Source: Rubrivivax sp. (GTDB lineage: Bacteria; Pseudomonadota; Gammaproteobacteria; Burkholderiales; Burkholderiaceae_C). From it: 58,224 bases of DNA. The notes under the pieces were generated by a model, which was not told the DNA's origin, did no database searches, and was given only the letters and a program-made list of their open reading frames with translations. Position numbers and translations under genes: made by a program. Within the stretch, counting starts at the first letter, position 1. Each line of letters opens with the position of its first letter. Shown piece after piece: positions 1 through 9,266 of this stretch. The DNA is taken from the NCBI GenBank assembly GCA_018780805.1, contig JADMJD010000069.1:1-58224 (forward strand), given 5' to 3'.

Positions 1-2
1 AC

Positions 3-794
<792 letters not shown>

Positions 795-809
795 ACCGGA
801 CACGCAGCC

Positions 810-2201
810 ATGGCCGTCTCCGTCTTCGACCTCTTCAAGATCGGCATCGGCCCCAGCAGCAGCCACACGGTCGGCCCGATGCGTGCCGCGCGGCTGTTTG
901 TGGCCCGGCTGCTGCACGACGGGCAGCTGGCCGCCACGGCCCGTGTGCAGGCGCAGCTCTACGGCTCGCTGGGTGCCACCGGCAAGGGCCACGGCAGCGA
1001 CAAGGCCGTGCTGCTGGGCCTGGCCGGGCACGAGCCCGACACGGTGGACGTCGATGCGGTGCCGGCGCTGCTGGCCGCGATGCGCAATGACAAACACATC
1101 GCCTTGTTGGGCCAGCACGCGGTGGCCTTCAACGAACGTGAAGACCTGAAGTTCCACCGCCGGGAAACGCTGCCCTTCCACACCAACGGGCTGCGTTTCA
1201 CGGCCTTCGACACGGCCGGCGGCGAGATCGCCAGCCGGGTGTACTACTCGGTGGGCGGCGGTTTCGTGGTCAGCGACGAGGTCGCGGCCGATGGCCGCAA
1301 GCAGAAGGTCATCGCACCCGACACCACGGTGCTGGCCCACCCCTTCCACAGCGGCGACGAACTGCTGGTGCTGACGCAGCAACAGAACTGCAGCATCGCG
1401 CAGATCATGCGGCGCAACGAACACCACTGGCGCAGCGACGACCAGATCGACGCCGGCCTGCTGCGCATCTGGCAGGTGATGCAGGACTGCGTGGCCCGCG
1501 GCTGCAACACCGACGGTGTGCTGCCGGGTGGATTCCAGGTCAAGCGCCGGGCCGCGCCGCTCAAGCGTGCCCTGACCGAACACCCTGAACAGGCGCTGCG
1601 CGACCCGCTGCAGGTGCTGGACTGGATCAACCTCTACGCACTCGCGGTCAACGAAGAAAACGCCGCTGGCGGGCGCGTGGTGACGGCGCCCACCAACGGC
1701 GCGGCCGGCATCGTGCCGGCGGTGCTGCACTACTACCGGCGCTTTGTGCACGGTGCCAGCGATGCGGGGGTCATCGACTTCCTGCTCACCGCCGCCGCCA
1801 TCGGCATCCTCTACAAGGAAAACGCCAGCATCAGCGGCGCCGAGGTCGGCTGCCAGGGCGAGGTGGGCGTGGCCTGCAGCATGGCCGCCGGTGCGCTGTG
1901 CGCGGTGCTGGGCGGCACGCCGGCGCAGGTGGAAAACGCGGCCGAGATCGGCATGGAGCACCACCTGGGCCTCACCTGCGACCCGGTGGGCGGGCTGGTG
2001 CAGATCCCGTGCATCGAACGCAACGCGATTGCGTCGGTGAAGGCCATCAACGCCGCGCGCATGGCACTGCGCGGTGACGGCACGCACTTCGTCAGCCTGG
2101 ACAAGGTCATCAAGACCATGCGCGAAACCGGCGCGGACATGATGAGCAAATACAAGGAAACGGCCCGCGGCGGCCTGGCGGTGAACATCGTCGAGTGCTG
2201 A
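810..2201 (+). CDS. sdaA: L-serine ammonia-lyase (iron-sulfur L-serine dehydratase)
   Basis: Encodes 463 residues, the normal length for the single-chain bacterial enzyme that deaminates L-serine to pyruvate and ammonia. The start, [20 protein letters not shown], is the family signature, with the SSSHT substrate loop. Conserved cysteines for the oxygen-sensitive [4Fe-4S] cluster lie in the C-terminal half, in [15 protein letters not shown] and in [15 protein letters not shown]. The N-terminal beta domain and C-terminal alpha domain are both complete. The gene begins 15 bases after gcvP on the same strand and is probably cotranscribed with it, which ties it to glycine and serine catabolism. 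No strong Shine-Dalgarno is visible before the ATG. Confidence 0.96.
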   Translation: MAVSVFDLFKIGIGPSSSHTVGPMRAARLFVARLLHDGQLAATARVQAQLYGSLGATGKGHGSDKAVLLGLAGHEPDTVDVDAVPALLAAMRNDKHIALLGQHAVAFNEREDLKFHRRETLPFHTNGLRFTAFDTAGGEIASRVYYSVGGGFVVSDEVAADGRKQKVIAPDTTVLAHPFHSGDELLVLTQQQNCSIAQIMRRNEHHWRSDDQIDAGLLRIWQVMQDCVARGCNTDGVLPGGFQVKRRAAPLKRALTEHPEQALRDPLQVLDWINLYALAVNEENAAGGRVVTAPTNGAAGIVPAVLHYYRRFVHGASDAGVIDFLLTAAAIGILYKENASISGAEVGCQGEVGVACSMAAGALCAVLGGTPAQVENAAEIGMEHHLGLTCDPVGGLVQIPCIERNAIASVKAINAARMALRGDGTHFVSLDKVIKTMRETGADMMSKYKETARGGLAVNIVEC

Positions 2202-2312
2202 CCCCGCGCTGGCTGACTTCATGTGCGGCAGCCGGCAACTTCTGACTGAAGTTCCGCCCTGAACCGCCGAAATGCCTCCATGGCGCCGGTCCGCGCGCTG
2301 ATGGAGTTGCGC

Positions 2313-4652
2313 ATGTCACGTCCCCTGCGATCTGCTCTCGGCCCTGGCCTGTGGCTGATGCGGCGCCTGCGCCTGCCCTGGAAACTGGGCCTGGTGGGAC
2401 TGACGCTCTTCGTGCCGATGGTGCTGCTGCTGGTGCTTCACGTGCAGCTGTTGCGGCAGCAGACGGGCATCACGCAGGCCGAGGCCGAAGGCGCGCGTGT
2501 CGTGCTGGCCCTGCTGCAGGTGACGGACCAGCTGCAGCAACACCGCGGACTGACCAACCGGGTGCTCAGTGGCGACACCCACGCCTCGGCGGCGCGCGAC
2601 AGCGTGCGCAAGGCCTTGGCGGACACGCTGGCCGCGGTGGACAAGACGCTGCTCGATACCGCGGCGTTCCCGTTCGCGGACCACTGGCCCGCGCTGCGCG
2701 AAACCATCGCGGCGCTGGCGCAGGGCCGACATGAATCACAACGTGGTGCCGCCTTCCGCCAGCACACCGAGCAGGTGGAAAATCTGCGCACCACGGTGCT
2801 GCTGGTCGGCGAACGCTCCGGCCTGCTGCTGGACCCGGAGGCTCACACCTTCTTCCTGATGGACCTGCTGGTCGAGCGCACCCTGCCCTGGACGGAAACC
2901 CTGGGCCTGATGCGCGGCCAGGGCGCCGGCCTGCTGGGCCGCGGCGATGCCTCGGCCACCGAGCGGGCGCAGATGCTGGGCCGCGTGGAACAGGTGCGCC
3001 AGCGCCTGCTGGACGTCGAACACCGCGTACAGGCACTGCAGCGCGCCGGCGGCGCGCTGCCAGCTGCCTTTGCAGACGCCGTCAAGCTCAGCCGCGATTT
3101 TGTGGCCCGCACCGAGACCACCTTCCTGGCCGAGGCCCTGGAAGGCGAGGCCGCACCGTTCTTCGACGCCGGCTCGTTGGCCATCCGCGCCGTCAACACC
3201 TTCGGCCGGGATGCCGGCACCCAGCTGCTGCAGGCGCTGGAGGCCCGCGCCGCGGCCCAGCAGCGCGAGTTGTGGTTGACGGCCACCGCCTCGGCCCTGG
3301 GCGTGCTGCTGGTGCTGTACCTGTCGGCGGCGTTCTACCTCACCTTCACCGGCGCGCTGCGCCGCCTCAGCAAGGGCATGGTGGCCGTGGCCGCAGGCGA
3401 CCTGTCGCACCCCTTCGACATCCACGGTCGCGACGAGGTGGCGGAGATGGGCAAGGTCGTCGAGCGCATGGCTGCACAGCTTTCAAGCCTGGTAGCCGAA
3501 ATCCGCAGCAGCGCAGTGCGGGTGTCCGAAACCGGCCGCACGCTGGCCGACGGCGGCGGCGCACTCGCCGGCCGGACGGAGCAGCAGAAGGCCAGCCTGG
3601 CGCAGTTCATCACGACGGTGCAGGACACACGCGGCAAAGTGGCAGCCAACGCAGCGGCCGTGACCACGCTGGACGGCCTGACCGCCACGCTGCGCGCCCA
3701 GGCCGAAGGCGGCGACCAGGAAATGGCGCAGACCGTGGGCGCCCTGGGTCAGCTGGAAAGCGGCTCGCGCCGCGTGGGCGAGATCATCGGCGTGATCGAC
3801 GCCATCGCCTTCCAGACCAACATCCTGGCGCTCAACGCCGCCGTCGAGGCCGCACGTGCCGGCGACGCCGGCCGCGGTTTTGCGGTCGTCGCCAGCGAGG
3901 TTCGCCACCTGGCCCAGCGCAGCGCCGCCGCGGCAGCCGAGATCCGCACGCTCATCGGCCAATCGCGCGAGCAGGTGGACGACACCGTGGCCCGTGTGCA
4001 GCGCACCAGTGCCGCGCTGGGCACCCTGGTGGACGGCGTGCGCCAGGTGTCGGAACGCCTGCGCGAGATCGCCAGCACCAGCCAGCAGCAGCGCCAGGGG
4101 CTGGAGGACATGAGCACCGCGGTGGACAGCCTGGACAAGATCACACACCAGAACGCACAGCTGGTGGACGACTCGCGCGCCTCGTCACAGGCCCTGGTGA
4201 CACGCGCCGAAGCCTTGTCCGCCGCCGTGGCGACGATGCGCCTGCGCCAAGGCAGCGCCGACGAGGCCACGGCGCTGGTGGAGCGCGCACAGGCACTGAT
4301 TGCGCGGCAAGGCCTGGCCGGCGCCAGCGCCGAGCTGCACAGTGCCGAGGCCGGCTTCGTCGACCGGGACCTCTATGTCTTCGTGATCGACCGCGCCGGA
4401 AGCTACCGCCTGCACGGCGCCAAGCCCGCGGCCGAAGGCCAGCGTGTGCACACGGTGCCGGGCATCGACGGCGAGCGTTTTGTGCGCGACGCCTGGGCCG
4501 CAGCCGAAGCCGGCGGTGGCTGGATCGACTACAGCATCGTGCAGCCCATCAGCGGCGCGGTGCTGCCCAAGGTGTCGTGGATCGTGCCGCTGCCCGGCGA
4601 GCTCTTGCTGGGCTGTGGCATCTACCGGCATGCGGGGGCGGCAGTGGCCTGA
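2313..4652 (+). CDS. Methyl-accepting chemotaxis protein with a C-terminal Cache domain
   Basis: About 779 residues from the ATG at 2313, which has a GGAG six bases upstream. An in-frame ATG at 2280 lacks a ribosome site. Order: transmembrane segment near residues 26-46, periplasmic helical region with an LLDPEAHTFFLMD motif, second transmembrane segment near 330-350, HAMP, then the signalling hairpin with the conserved tip [20 protein letters not shown]. After the signalling domain comes a further domain of about 120 residues (FVDRDLYVFVIDRAGSYRLH through LLLGCGIYRH) that matches the single-Cache (sCache_2) pattern. Cache domains usually sense ligands in the periplasm, but here the topology puts this one in the cytoplasm. 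Ligand unknown. Confidence 0.93.
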   Translation: MSRPLRSALGPGLWLMRRLRLPWKLGLVGLTLFVPMVLLLVLHVQLLRQQTGITQAEAEGARVVLALLQVTDQLQQHRGLTNRVLSGDTHASAARDSVRKALADTLAAVDKTLLDTAAFPFADHWPALRETIAALAQGRHESQRGAAFRQHTEQVENLRTTVLLVGERSGLLLDPEAHTFFLMDLLVERTLPWTETLGLMRGQGAGLLGRGDASATERAQMLGRVEQVRQRLLDVEHRVQALQRAGGALPAAFADAVKLSRDFVARTETTFLAEALEGEAAPFFDAGSLAIRAVNTFGRDAGTQLLQALEARAAAQQRELWLTATASALGVLLVLYLSAAFYLTFTGALRRLSKGMVAVAAGDLSHPFDIHGRDEVAEMGKVVERMAAQLSSLVAEIRSSAVRVSETGRTLADGGGALAGRTEQQKASLAQFITTVQDTRGKVAANAAAVTTLDGLTATLRAQAEGGDQEMAQTVGALGQLESGSRRVGEIIGVIDAIAFQTNILALNAAVEAARAGDAGRGFAVVASEVRHLAQRSAAAAAEIRTLIGQSREQVDDTVARVQRTSAALGTLVDGVRQVSERLREIASTSQQQRQGLEDMSTAVDSLDKITHQNAQLVDDSRASSQALVTRAEALSAAVATMRLRQGSADEATALVERAQALIARQGLAGASAELHSAEAGFVDRDLYVFVIDRAGSYRLHGAKPAAEGQRVHTVPGIDGERFVRDAWAAAEAGGGWIDYSIVQPISGAVLPKVSWIVPLPGELLLGCGIYRHAGAAVA

Positions 4653-4693
4653 ACCCCGGCTGAAAAGCGGGCCACTCGGCCGCCAAACTCACC
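4651..4693. repeat. Direct repeat copy A flanking the small exported gene
   Basis: About 40 bases starting GAACCCCGGCTGAAAAGCGG. It aligns with the stretch at 5569-5613 with roughly 80-85% identity by eye. This copy begins at the stop codon of the chemotaxis gene. The motif GAAAA-CGGGCCAC resembles terminal repeats of IS21-like elements, but no transposase is present. Confidence 0.45.
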
Positions 4694-4706
4694 AAGCAAA
4701 ACGAAA

Positions 4707-4732
4707 ATGGGGGCGGATCACTCCGCCCCCAT
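4707..4732 (-). terminator. Intrinsic terminator of the small exported protein gene
   Basis: A perfect 11-base inverted repeat, ATGGGGGCGGA / TCCGCCCCCAT with loop TCAC. Read on the minus strand it is followed by ATTTTCGTTTTG. It sits downstream of the minus-strand gene at 4799-5227 and just after the plus-strand chemotaxis gene, so it may also help end that transcript. Confidence 0.8.
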
Positions 4733-4798
4733 GGTCCTGATGACGTGCAATGCGCCGGCAGGGCGCCGGCACGTCACACCGTCATCCGGTGCAGGCGC

Positions 4799-5227
4799 TC
4801 AGCGCGCCAGCGACGAGACGCCGCCCTGGCCAGACTTGGCCGCGGGGCAGGCGCCAGCGGTGATGGTCACGGGCATGTCTTGCTGGAGCGTTTGCGGCGT
4901 ACCTGCGAACACGCCGGTCAGCGTGCCGGTGCCGGCCGTCTTGTTGAACTTCCAATCCAGCGTGTCCCAGCCGAACAAGGCCGACGGGTTGCAGCCAGCC
5001 GGGCCGCTGCAGGTCGTCGTGCCCCTTCTGTACTTCGCCGTGGTCTGCCGGCCCGAAGAACCAGCGCAGTCATAGTTGACCCAGGTGGCCCGGCGGTTGC
5101 TGTCGAACTGCATGGCGTCGCAGAAGCCGGCGGGGGAGAAGGAGACGCAGTTGACGGCTGCGGTGTCTTCCGCGGTGGCGGCGGCAGCGCAGGCAAGGAG
5201 AGACAAACCAAACAGAACTTTTTTCAT
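4799..5227 (-). CDS. Small exported protein of unknown function
   Basis: 142 residues. The start MKKVLFGLSLLACAAAATAED is a classic Sec signal peptide, with cleavage likely after ATA. An AGGG lies six bases before the ATG. The mature part has six cysteines (in VNCVSF, GFCDAM, YDCAGS, TTTCSG, AGCNPS and GACPAA), which would give up to three disulfides in the periplasm or outside the cell. I recognise no family. The gene stands alone, with its own terminator downstream and about 450 bases of non-coding DNA upstream. It is flanked by two similar 40-base direct repeats at 4651-4693 and 5569-5613, which could mark past mobility. Confidence 0.8.
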   Translation of the reverse strand: MKKVLFGLSLLACAAAATAEDTAAVNCVSFSPAGFCDAMQFDSNRRATWVNYDCAGSSGRQTTAKYRRGTTTCSGPAGCNPSALFGWDTLDWKFNKTAGTGTLTGVFAGTPQTLQQDMPVTITAGACPAAKSGQGGVSSLAR

Positions 5228-5678
5228 TGTTTACCCTATATGAATGGTTGACGTTGAACGGCCGCCAAGTCCAGATTGGCACAAGCACCGGGCCTCTTCT
5301 CCCGTTGCCTACATTTGGACAACATTTGCCGCGAGACGAAGGATCACGACGTGGTAGGGGTGAGTCAACCCCCTAGATTCAGGGCCGTTTGTCGGCGTGC
5401 TTCTTGCCTGAGGTTTTCCGTGCGCCGGGGTACCCGCTGCGGGACAAGTCACGGCAGCGCTCGCTGCTGCAACTGAACTGGCAGGCTCTCAATTGGGTCC
5501 GCTTCGTGGCTGCTTTTTGCGGGAAGGTTGCGAGGTCTACCGGCGGGCGACATTGGCCACAAGGGCCCGAACCCCGCAGAAAACCGGGCCACCCCGGCGC
5601 CAAAACCGGGCCGCTGAACCGATGCATGGTGGCAGTCTGCAGGCCTAGCATGCGGCACCGCGACTGCCCGAGACACCC
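5228..5678. other. Non-coding stretch between divergent exported-protein genes
   Basis: 451 bases with no convincing gene on either strand. It must hold the promoters of the small exported protein (leftwards) and the first PEP-CTERM protein (rightwards); I cannot assign a confident -35/-10 pair for either. It contains a small inverted repeat, TAGGGG/CCCCTA, at 5355-5375 and the second copy of the 40-base repeat at 5569-5613. GAAAACCGGGCCACC is followed closely there by CAAAACCGGGCCGC. Confidence 0.5.
5569..5613. repeat. Direct repeat copy B flanking the small exported gene
   Basis: Second copy of the element at 4651-4693, in the same orientation. Inside it AAAACCGGGCC occurs twice, 22 bases apart. 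Tandem short repeats of this kind are seen at ends of IS21-family elements, but this is only a resemblance. Confidence 0.45.
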
Positions 5679-6509
5679 ATGCTGTTCAGACCTTTCCCGC
5701 TGTCCATCACCCCGCTGGCCCTGTGCACCTGCCTGCTGGCCACCCCGGCCCAGGCCACGCCCGACTTTGAGTTGCTCAGCCGCACAGGCTCGATGTCGAT
5801 GCACAACCTGCAAGCCGCCTTCGGCACGGCCGCGGCCGGGTTGGATGGCGGCATGCTCAGCACGTCGGCCCTCAGCCCCAGCCTGCTGCAGTTCGGCGGC
5901 GGCGGCTATGCGTACGACGAAGACTTCCTCTACACGGTGGACATCACGGCCGAGTGGGCCCTGTGGCAAGACCACAGCACAGCCCAGGTCGGCACAGACA
6001 CCGTGCTCAGCGCCAGCGGCGCGCTGGAGCTCACGTCCAGCTCTGTCTTCTGCAATGCCGGCGTTTGCGGCGCGGGCACCGCCACCTACCAAAGCACCAA
6101 TTTCCAGACCATCGTCTTCAGCCTCAGCGAAGCCACGTCCTACCAGGCGCAGGGCCTGTCGTCGCGTGAGCAGTCGGTGAACATCGAGTACTCGGCCGAT
6201 GGTGGCCTGAGCTGGGCCAACTACGTTGGCTGGAACTCGTTCACCACCTACGGCGGGTCCATCCTGATCGGCCCGCAGGAGGTGAAACCGTGGTCCCAAG
6301 CCGGCACCTTTGCCGCCGGCCTGTACAAGGTGTCCAACGGACCCAACGGCTATGACACCCCCAGCCCCTATTCCTGGTTCAGCTGGGACTACGACATCAC
6401 GCTGCAGGGCACCACGCTCACGGCACCTGTGCCCGAACCGACAGGCCTGTTGCTGATGGCAGCCGGCCTCGGCGTGGTGCTGATGCGCAGGCAGCGCCAC
6501 GCCAGATAG
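5679..6509 (+). CDS. PEP-CTERM sorting domain protein
   Basis: 276 residues. The N-terminus has a Sec signal peptide (hydrophobic ITPLALCTCLLATPAQA, cleavage likely after AQA). The body is a Gly/Ser/Thr-rich beta-type domain without a recognisable enzyme motif. The C-terminus is the tripartite exosortase signal: VPEPTG, then the hydrophobic LLLMAAGLGVVLM, then basic RRQRHAR. Such proteins are processed by exosortase EpsH/XrtA-type proteases and end up on the cell surface or in the biofilm matrix. No exosortase gene is present in this window. The ribosome site is weak (GAGA). The gene converges on the LAL regulator 12 bases downstream. Confidence 0.88.
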   Translation: MLFRPFPLSITPLALCTCLLATPAQATPDFELLSRTGSMSMHNLQAAFGTAAAGLDGGMLSTSALSPSLLQFGGGGYAYDEDFLYTVDITAEWALWQDHSTAQVGTDTVLSASGALELTSSSVFCNAGVCGAGTATYQSTNFQTIVFSLSEATSYQAQGLSSREQSVNIEYSADGGLSWANYVGWNSFTTYGGSILIGPQEVKPWSQAGTFAAGLYKVSNGPNGYDTPSPYSWFSWDYDITLQGTTLTAPVPEPTGLLLMAAGLGVVLMRRQRHAR

Positions 6510-6521
6510 CCGGCAACCGGC

Positions 6522-8141
6522 TCAAGCCGCGTCTGCAGCCTGCTGCAGACGCGCCGCCACCTGGCTGCGCTGCCGCAGCCCCAGTTTGGCCAGCAGGGCC
6601 GACACGTGGTGTGCCACCGTGCATTCAGACCGGTGCAGCCGCTCGGCGATCTGCGGGTTGCTCAGGCCCTCGGCCAGCAACTGCGCGATCTGGCGCTCGC
6701 GCCGCGTCAGGCCCAGCGGGTCACTGCGGGCATGGCCGTAAGGGCCGCGCACACCCGCCTGCTGCAGGCGCTGCCGCACAACCGCGACGGCAGCGTCGGC
6801 CCCCACGCTGCTGAAAAGCTGCCAGGCTTCGCGCAGTGCAGGTTCGTCGCCGTCCAGCAGGGCCCATGCGGCCTCCAGCGGGCTGTCACGCGCCAGCCAG
6901 GCGTCGGCGGCAGACCGCCACTGGCCGATTTCAGCCGCCTGGTGCGGGGCGGCCAGCGGCAGCGCAGTGGGGGGCAGCGCACCCCCGGCACGGCGCCACC
7001 ACTGGCGCAGTTGGCCTTGCAGCCATGGGCTTTCGGTCTGCGCCAGGCCCTGCTGGGCGCAGGCGGCGACCGTGCCCATGTCGCCACGCAGCCAGGCCGC
7101 TTCCGCTGCCAGGATCAGGGCGCACACCGGCACCAGGTCACTGCGGCCCTGCTGAGCGGTCTCCACATGGGCCTGCCAGGTGGGCGCGTCGTTGGCCACG
7201 CCGCGCAGGGCGTCCAGTCGCGCGCGCAACATCGCGGCCGAGGCCAGCTGGCGCGTCGGCTCCGATGGCATGGTGGACAAGGCGTCGAGCGCCTGCAGCA
7301 TCGTCGCCCAGCGCGCCAGCTCACCCAGTGCCAGCGCGCGCCGTACCAGCAGGTGGGCATGCACCATGTCCAGGTCGCGGTCGGCGCAGTAGGCGATGCC
7401 CTGGCCGGTGACGGCCAACACCCGCGCCAACTCGCCGTGGTGCAGCGCCAGGCTGGCCAGGTTGACCATGGGCACGGCGGCCCGGTCCGCCCGCCCGGCG
7501 GCCATGGCCTCGCTGATGCAGCGCTGCAAGGCGTCGAAGGCCTCGTCGGTGGCGGCCACGCTCAGCGCCACGCTGGCCGCGATGCTGCCGGCGCGCAGGC
7601 GGCTGTCGGCGTCACCTGAGGCCTCGGCGCTGCGCACCGCCTGGCGGCCAAGCGCCAGCGCCTCGGCCGAGCGGCCGGCATTGGCCAGCGTGATGGCGCG
7701 AGCGCTGAAAGCCAGCGCCGCGGCCGGCGTATCGAGCTGGCCGTCCAGCGCGGCTTCGGCCTCTTCGGCCAGGGCCAGCGCGGCCGGGTCGGGTGTGCGC
7801 TGCATCGCCAGCTGGGCCAGGCTGGCGGCCTGGCCGGGCCCGTCGCCCAGCGCCTGCTTCAGCGCGATGGCCTCGCGCAGCGCCGCCTCGGATTCGTCCA
7901 TGGCCTGGATGTTGTAGAGCCGCAGCGCCAGGCGGTCCAGCAGCGCGGCACGCTCGGCGGCCGGTGCATCACCGCCGTGCGCCAGCGCCAGGCGCAGCAG
8001 CTGCACAGCGGCGCGTGTGGCGGCCACGGCCTCGGCCTCGGCAGCAGCCACCGGGGCGAGTGCCCAGACCGCATCCGACAAGCCGGCAGCCGCGGCGTGG
8101 TGCACCAAGCGCGCCACCGGTGGCCGGGGCACAGCTTTCAA
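6522..8141 (-). CDS. LAL/LuxR-family regulator, C-terminal half (frameshifted)
   Basis: 539 residues. Most of it is an Ala-rich, TPR-like helical repeat region. The end, TRRERQIAQLLAEGLSNPQIAERLHRSECTVAHHVSALLAKLGLR, is a LuxR/GerE helix-turn-helix. The nominal start is a TTG overlapping the TGA of the ATPase half by three bases (TTGA). Adding one base near 8150-8155 joins the two halves as HQAR-YQALKAVPRPPVARLVHHA, a normal linker for MalT-like LAL regulators. Together 341 + 539 = 880 residues, the usual LAL length. This is either a recent inactivating frameshift, a sequencing error, or a two-subunit version kept together by overlap. Its targets are unknown. Confidence 0.82.
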   Translation of the reverse strand: MKAVPRPPVARLVHHAAAAGLSDAVWALAPVAAAEAEAVAATRAAVQLLRLALAHGGDAPAAERAALLDRLALRLYNIQAMDESEAALREAIALKQALGDGPGQAASLAQLAMQRTPDPAALALAEEAEAALDGQLDTPAAALAFSARAITLANAGRSAEALALGRQAVRSAEASGDADSRLRAGSIAASVALSVAATDEAFDALQRCISEAMAAGRADRAAVPMVNLASLALHHGELARVLAVTGQGIAYCADRDLDMVHAHLLVRRALALGELARWATMLQALDALSTMPSEPTRQLASAAMLRARLDALRGVANDAPTWQAHVETAQQGRSDLVPVCALILAAEAAWLRGDMGTVAACAQQGLAQTESPWLQGQLRQWWRRAGGALPPTALPLAAPHQAAEIGQWRSAADAWLARDSPLEAAWALLDGDEPALREAWQLFSSVGADAAVAVVRQRLQQAGVRGPYGHARSDPLGLTRRERQIAQLLAEGLSNPQIAERLHRSECTVAHHVSALLAKLGLRQRSQVAARLQQAADAA

Positions 8142-9163
8142 GGCCTGGTACGGGCCTGGTGCAGCTGCCAGTGCCGCACCGGGGGCAAGGCCTCTTCCAG
8201 CACACGGCGCGCCAGCGCGTGGCGGAAGTGCACCCAGGGCGGGCGCACCTGCAGCAGCGCACGGGCGGGCGGGCTGTCCAGGCCGGCCAGAGCCTCGTTG
8301 TCGGCTGGCAGCAGCGCCAGCTCCAGCCCGACCGGGGAGCAGCTGATGCGGTCCAGCAGCGCACGCACCAACGGCGGCAGCAGCGCAGCCTGTGCCAGCA
8401 CCGCATCACGCAGGCTGCCCGGCAGCGCGCCAGGCGGCGCCTGCAGCAGCTGCTGCACATAAAAGGGGTTGCCGCCCGTCAGCTTGTGCAATTCGGCCGC
8501 CGCCGGTCCGTGGTCGCCCTGGCGGCGGGCCAGCAGGCCCACCGCCGCGGGAGACAAGGGCTCGAGCTCGATGCGCGTGGTGCGCGACGGGTCCAGCGCT
8601 GCCAGGGTCTGGCGCAGCGGCGGCTGCGCCTCCAGGGCCGCGGGCCGCAGGCTCAGCAGCAGCAGACAGCCAGCATCTGCCGCACGCCGGCCCAGGTAAC
8701 GCAGCCCGTCCAGCGTGGCTTCGTCAGCCCAGTGCAGGTCTTCGATCACCAGCACAGCCGTCGGCTGAACACTGCGCAGCCAGGCCAGCAGCGCGGGGAA
8801 CAGGCCGTTGTAGGTCTTGCCCGCGTGCACGGCGTCGGCCAGCGTGGATGGGAATTCGTGGGCGAGGTCGATGAAAGGCCCCAGCGGGCGCGGCGTGTGC
8901 AGGTCGTCGCAGGCGGCGCGAAGCCAGCGCAGGGTCGGCGGGGCGCCTGCGGTGGTGCCGGCAGTCGTGCCGGCAGTCGTGCCGGCAGCGGCACGGGCGG
9001 CAGCGTCAATCAGGCTGGTCTTGCCCAGCCCGGCTTCACCGACCACCACCACGCAGCCGCCCTGCCCGGCCTGGGCCCGTGCCAGCGCCCGCTGCAGCAA
9101 CGCCAGCGGCTCTGCGCGCTCCAGAAGTTCGGCGTCAAGGCCATTCGGCGGTCGGTGGTTCAC
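8138..9163 (-). CDS. LAL/LuxR-family regulator, N-terminal ATPase half (frameshifted)
   Basis: 341 residues from a GTG. A Walker A motif, GEAGLGKTS, lies near residues 43-51, and the Walker B motif LVIEDLHWAD follows further along, as in the STAND-type ATPase module of MalT/LAL regulators. The protein ends abruptly at LHQARTRP, and the reading frame continues, shifted by one, in the gene at 6522-8141. Between them the Walker motifs contain a TTAG-TTAG-TTAG repeat caused by a 12-base tandem repeat. Alone, this half has no DNA-binding domain. See the C-terminal half for the frameshift evidence. Confidence 0.82.
   Translation of the reverse strand: MNHRPPNGLDAELLERAEPLALLQRALARAQAGQGGCVVVVGEAGLGKTSLIDAAARAAAGTTAGTTAGTTAGAPPTLRWLRAACDDLHTPRPLGPFIDLAHEFPSTLADAVHAGKTYNGLFPALLAWLRSVQPTAVLVIEDLHWADEATLDGLRYLGRRAADAGCLLLLSLRPAALEAQPPLRQTLAALDPSRTTRIELEPLSPAAVGLLARRQGDHGPAAAELHKLTGGNPFYVQQLLQAPPGALPGSLRDAVLAQAALLPPLVRALLDRISCSPVGLELALLPADNEALAGLDSPPARALLQVRPPWVHFRHALARRVLEEALPPVRHWQLHQARTRP
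8952..8987. repeat. 12-base tandem repeat inside the LAL ATPase half
   Basis: Three consecutive units of about GTCGTGCCGGCA (the first has GTGG) encode three Thr-Thr-Ala-Gly repeats after the Walker A region. The units are in phase, so copy-number change would not break the frame. Confidence 0.8.
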
Positions 9164-9266
9164 GCGGGGGGCGTTGGGAGTCCTTCGCTGAATCTAACCC
9201 GCGCCGCTGCCCCGCCGCCGCCATGCACGCAGCTGCCACGCGGATGAGGGGTTCAGGCGCCAGCCT

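Noticed and set aside
5355..5375. TAGGGG/CCCCTA hairpin as a terminator
   Set aside because: Only six pairs, no T-run on either strand, and no gene ends there.
5507..5520. TGGC-TGCTTT-TTGC upstream of the first PEP-CTERM gene as a sigma-54 promoter
   Set aside because: The GG-to-GC spacing is nine bases rather than ten, which usually abolishes sigma-54 recognition.
8138..8160. Programmed ribosomal frameshifting in the LAL regulator
   Set aside because: No slippery heptamer or following stem is seen at the junction. A simple indel explains the split better.
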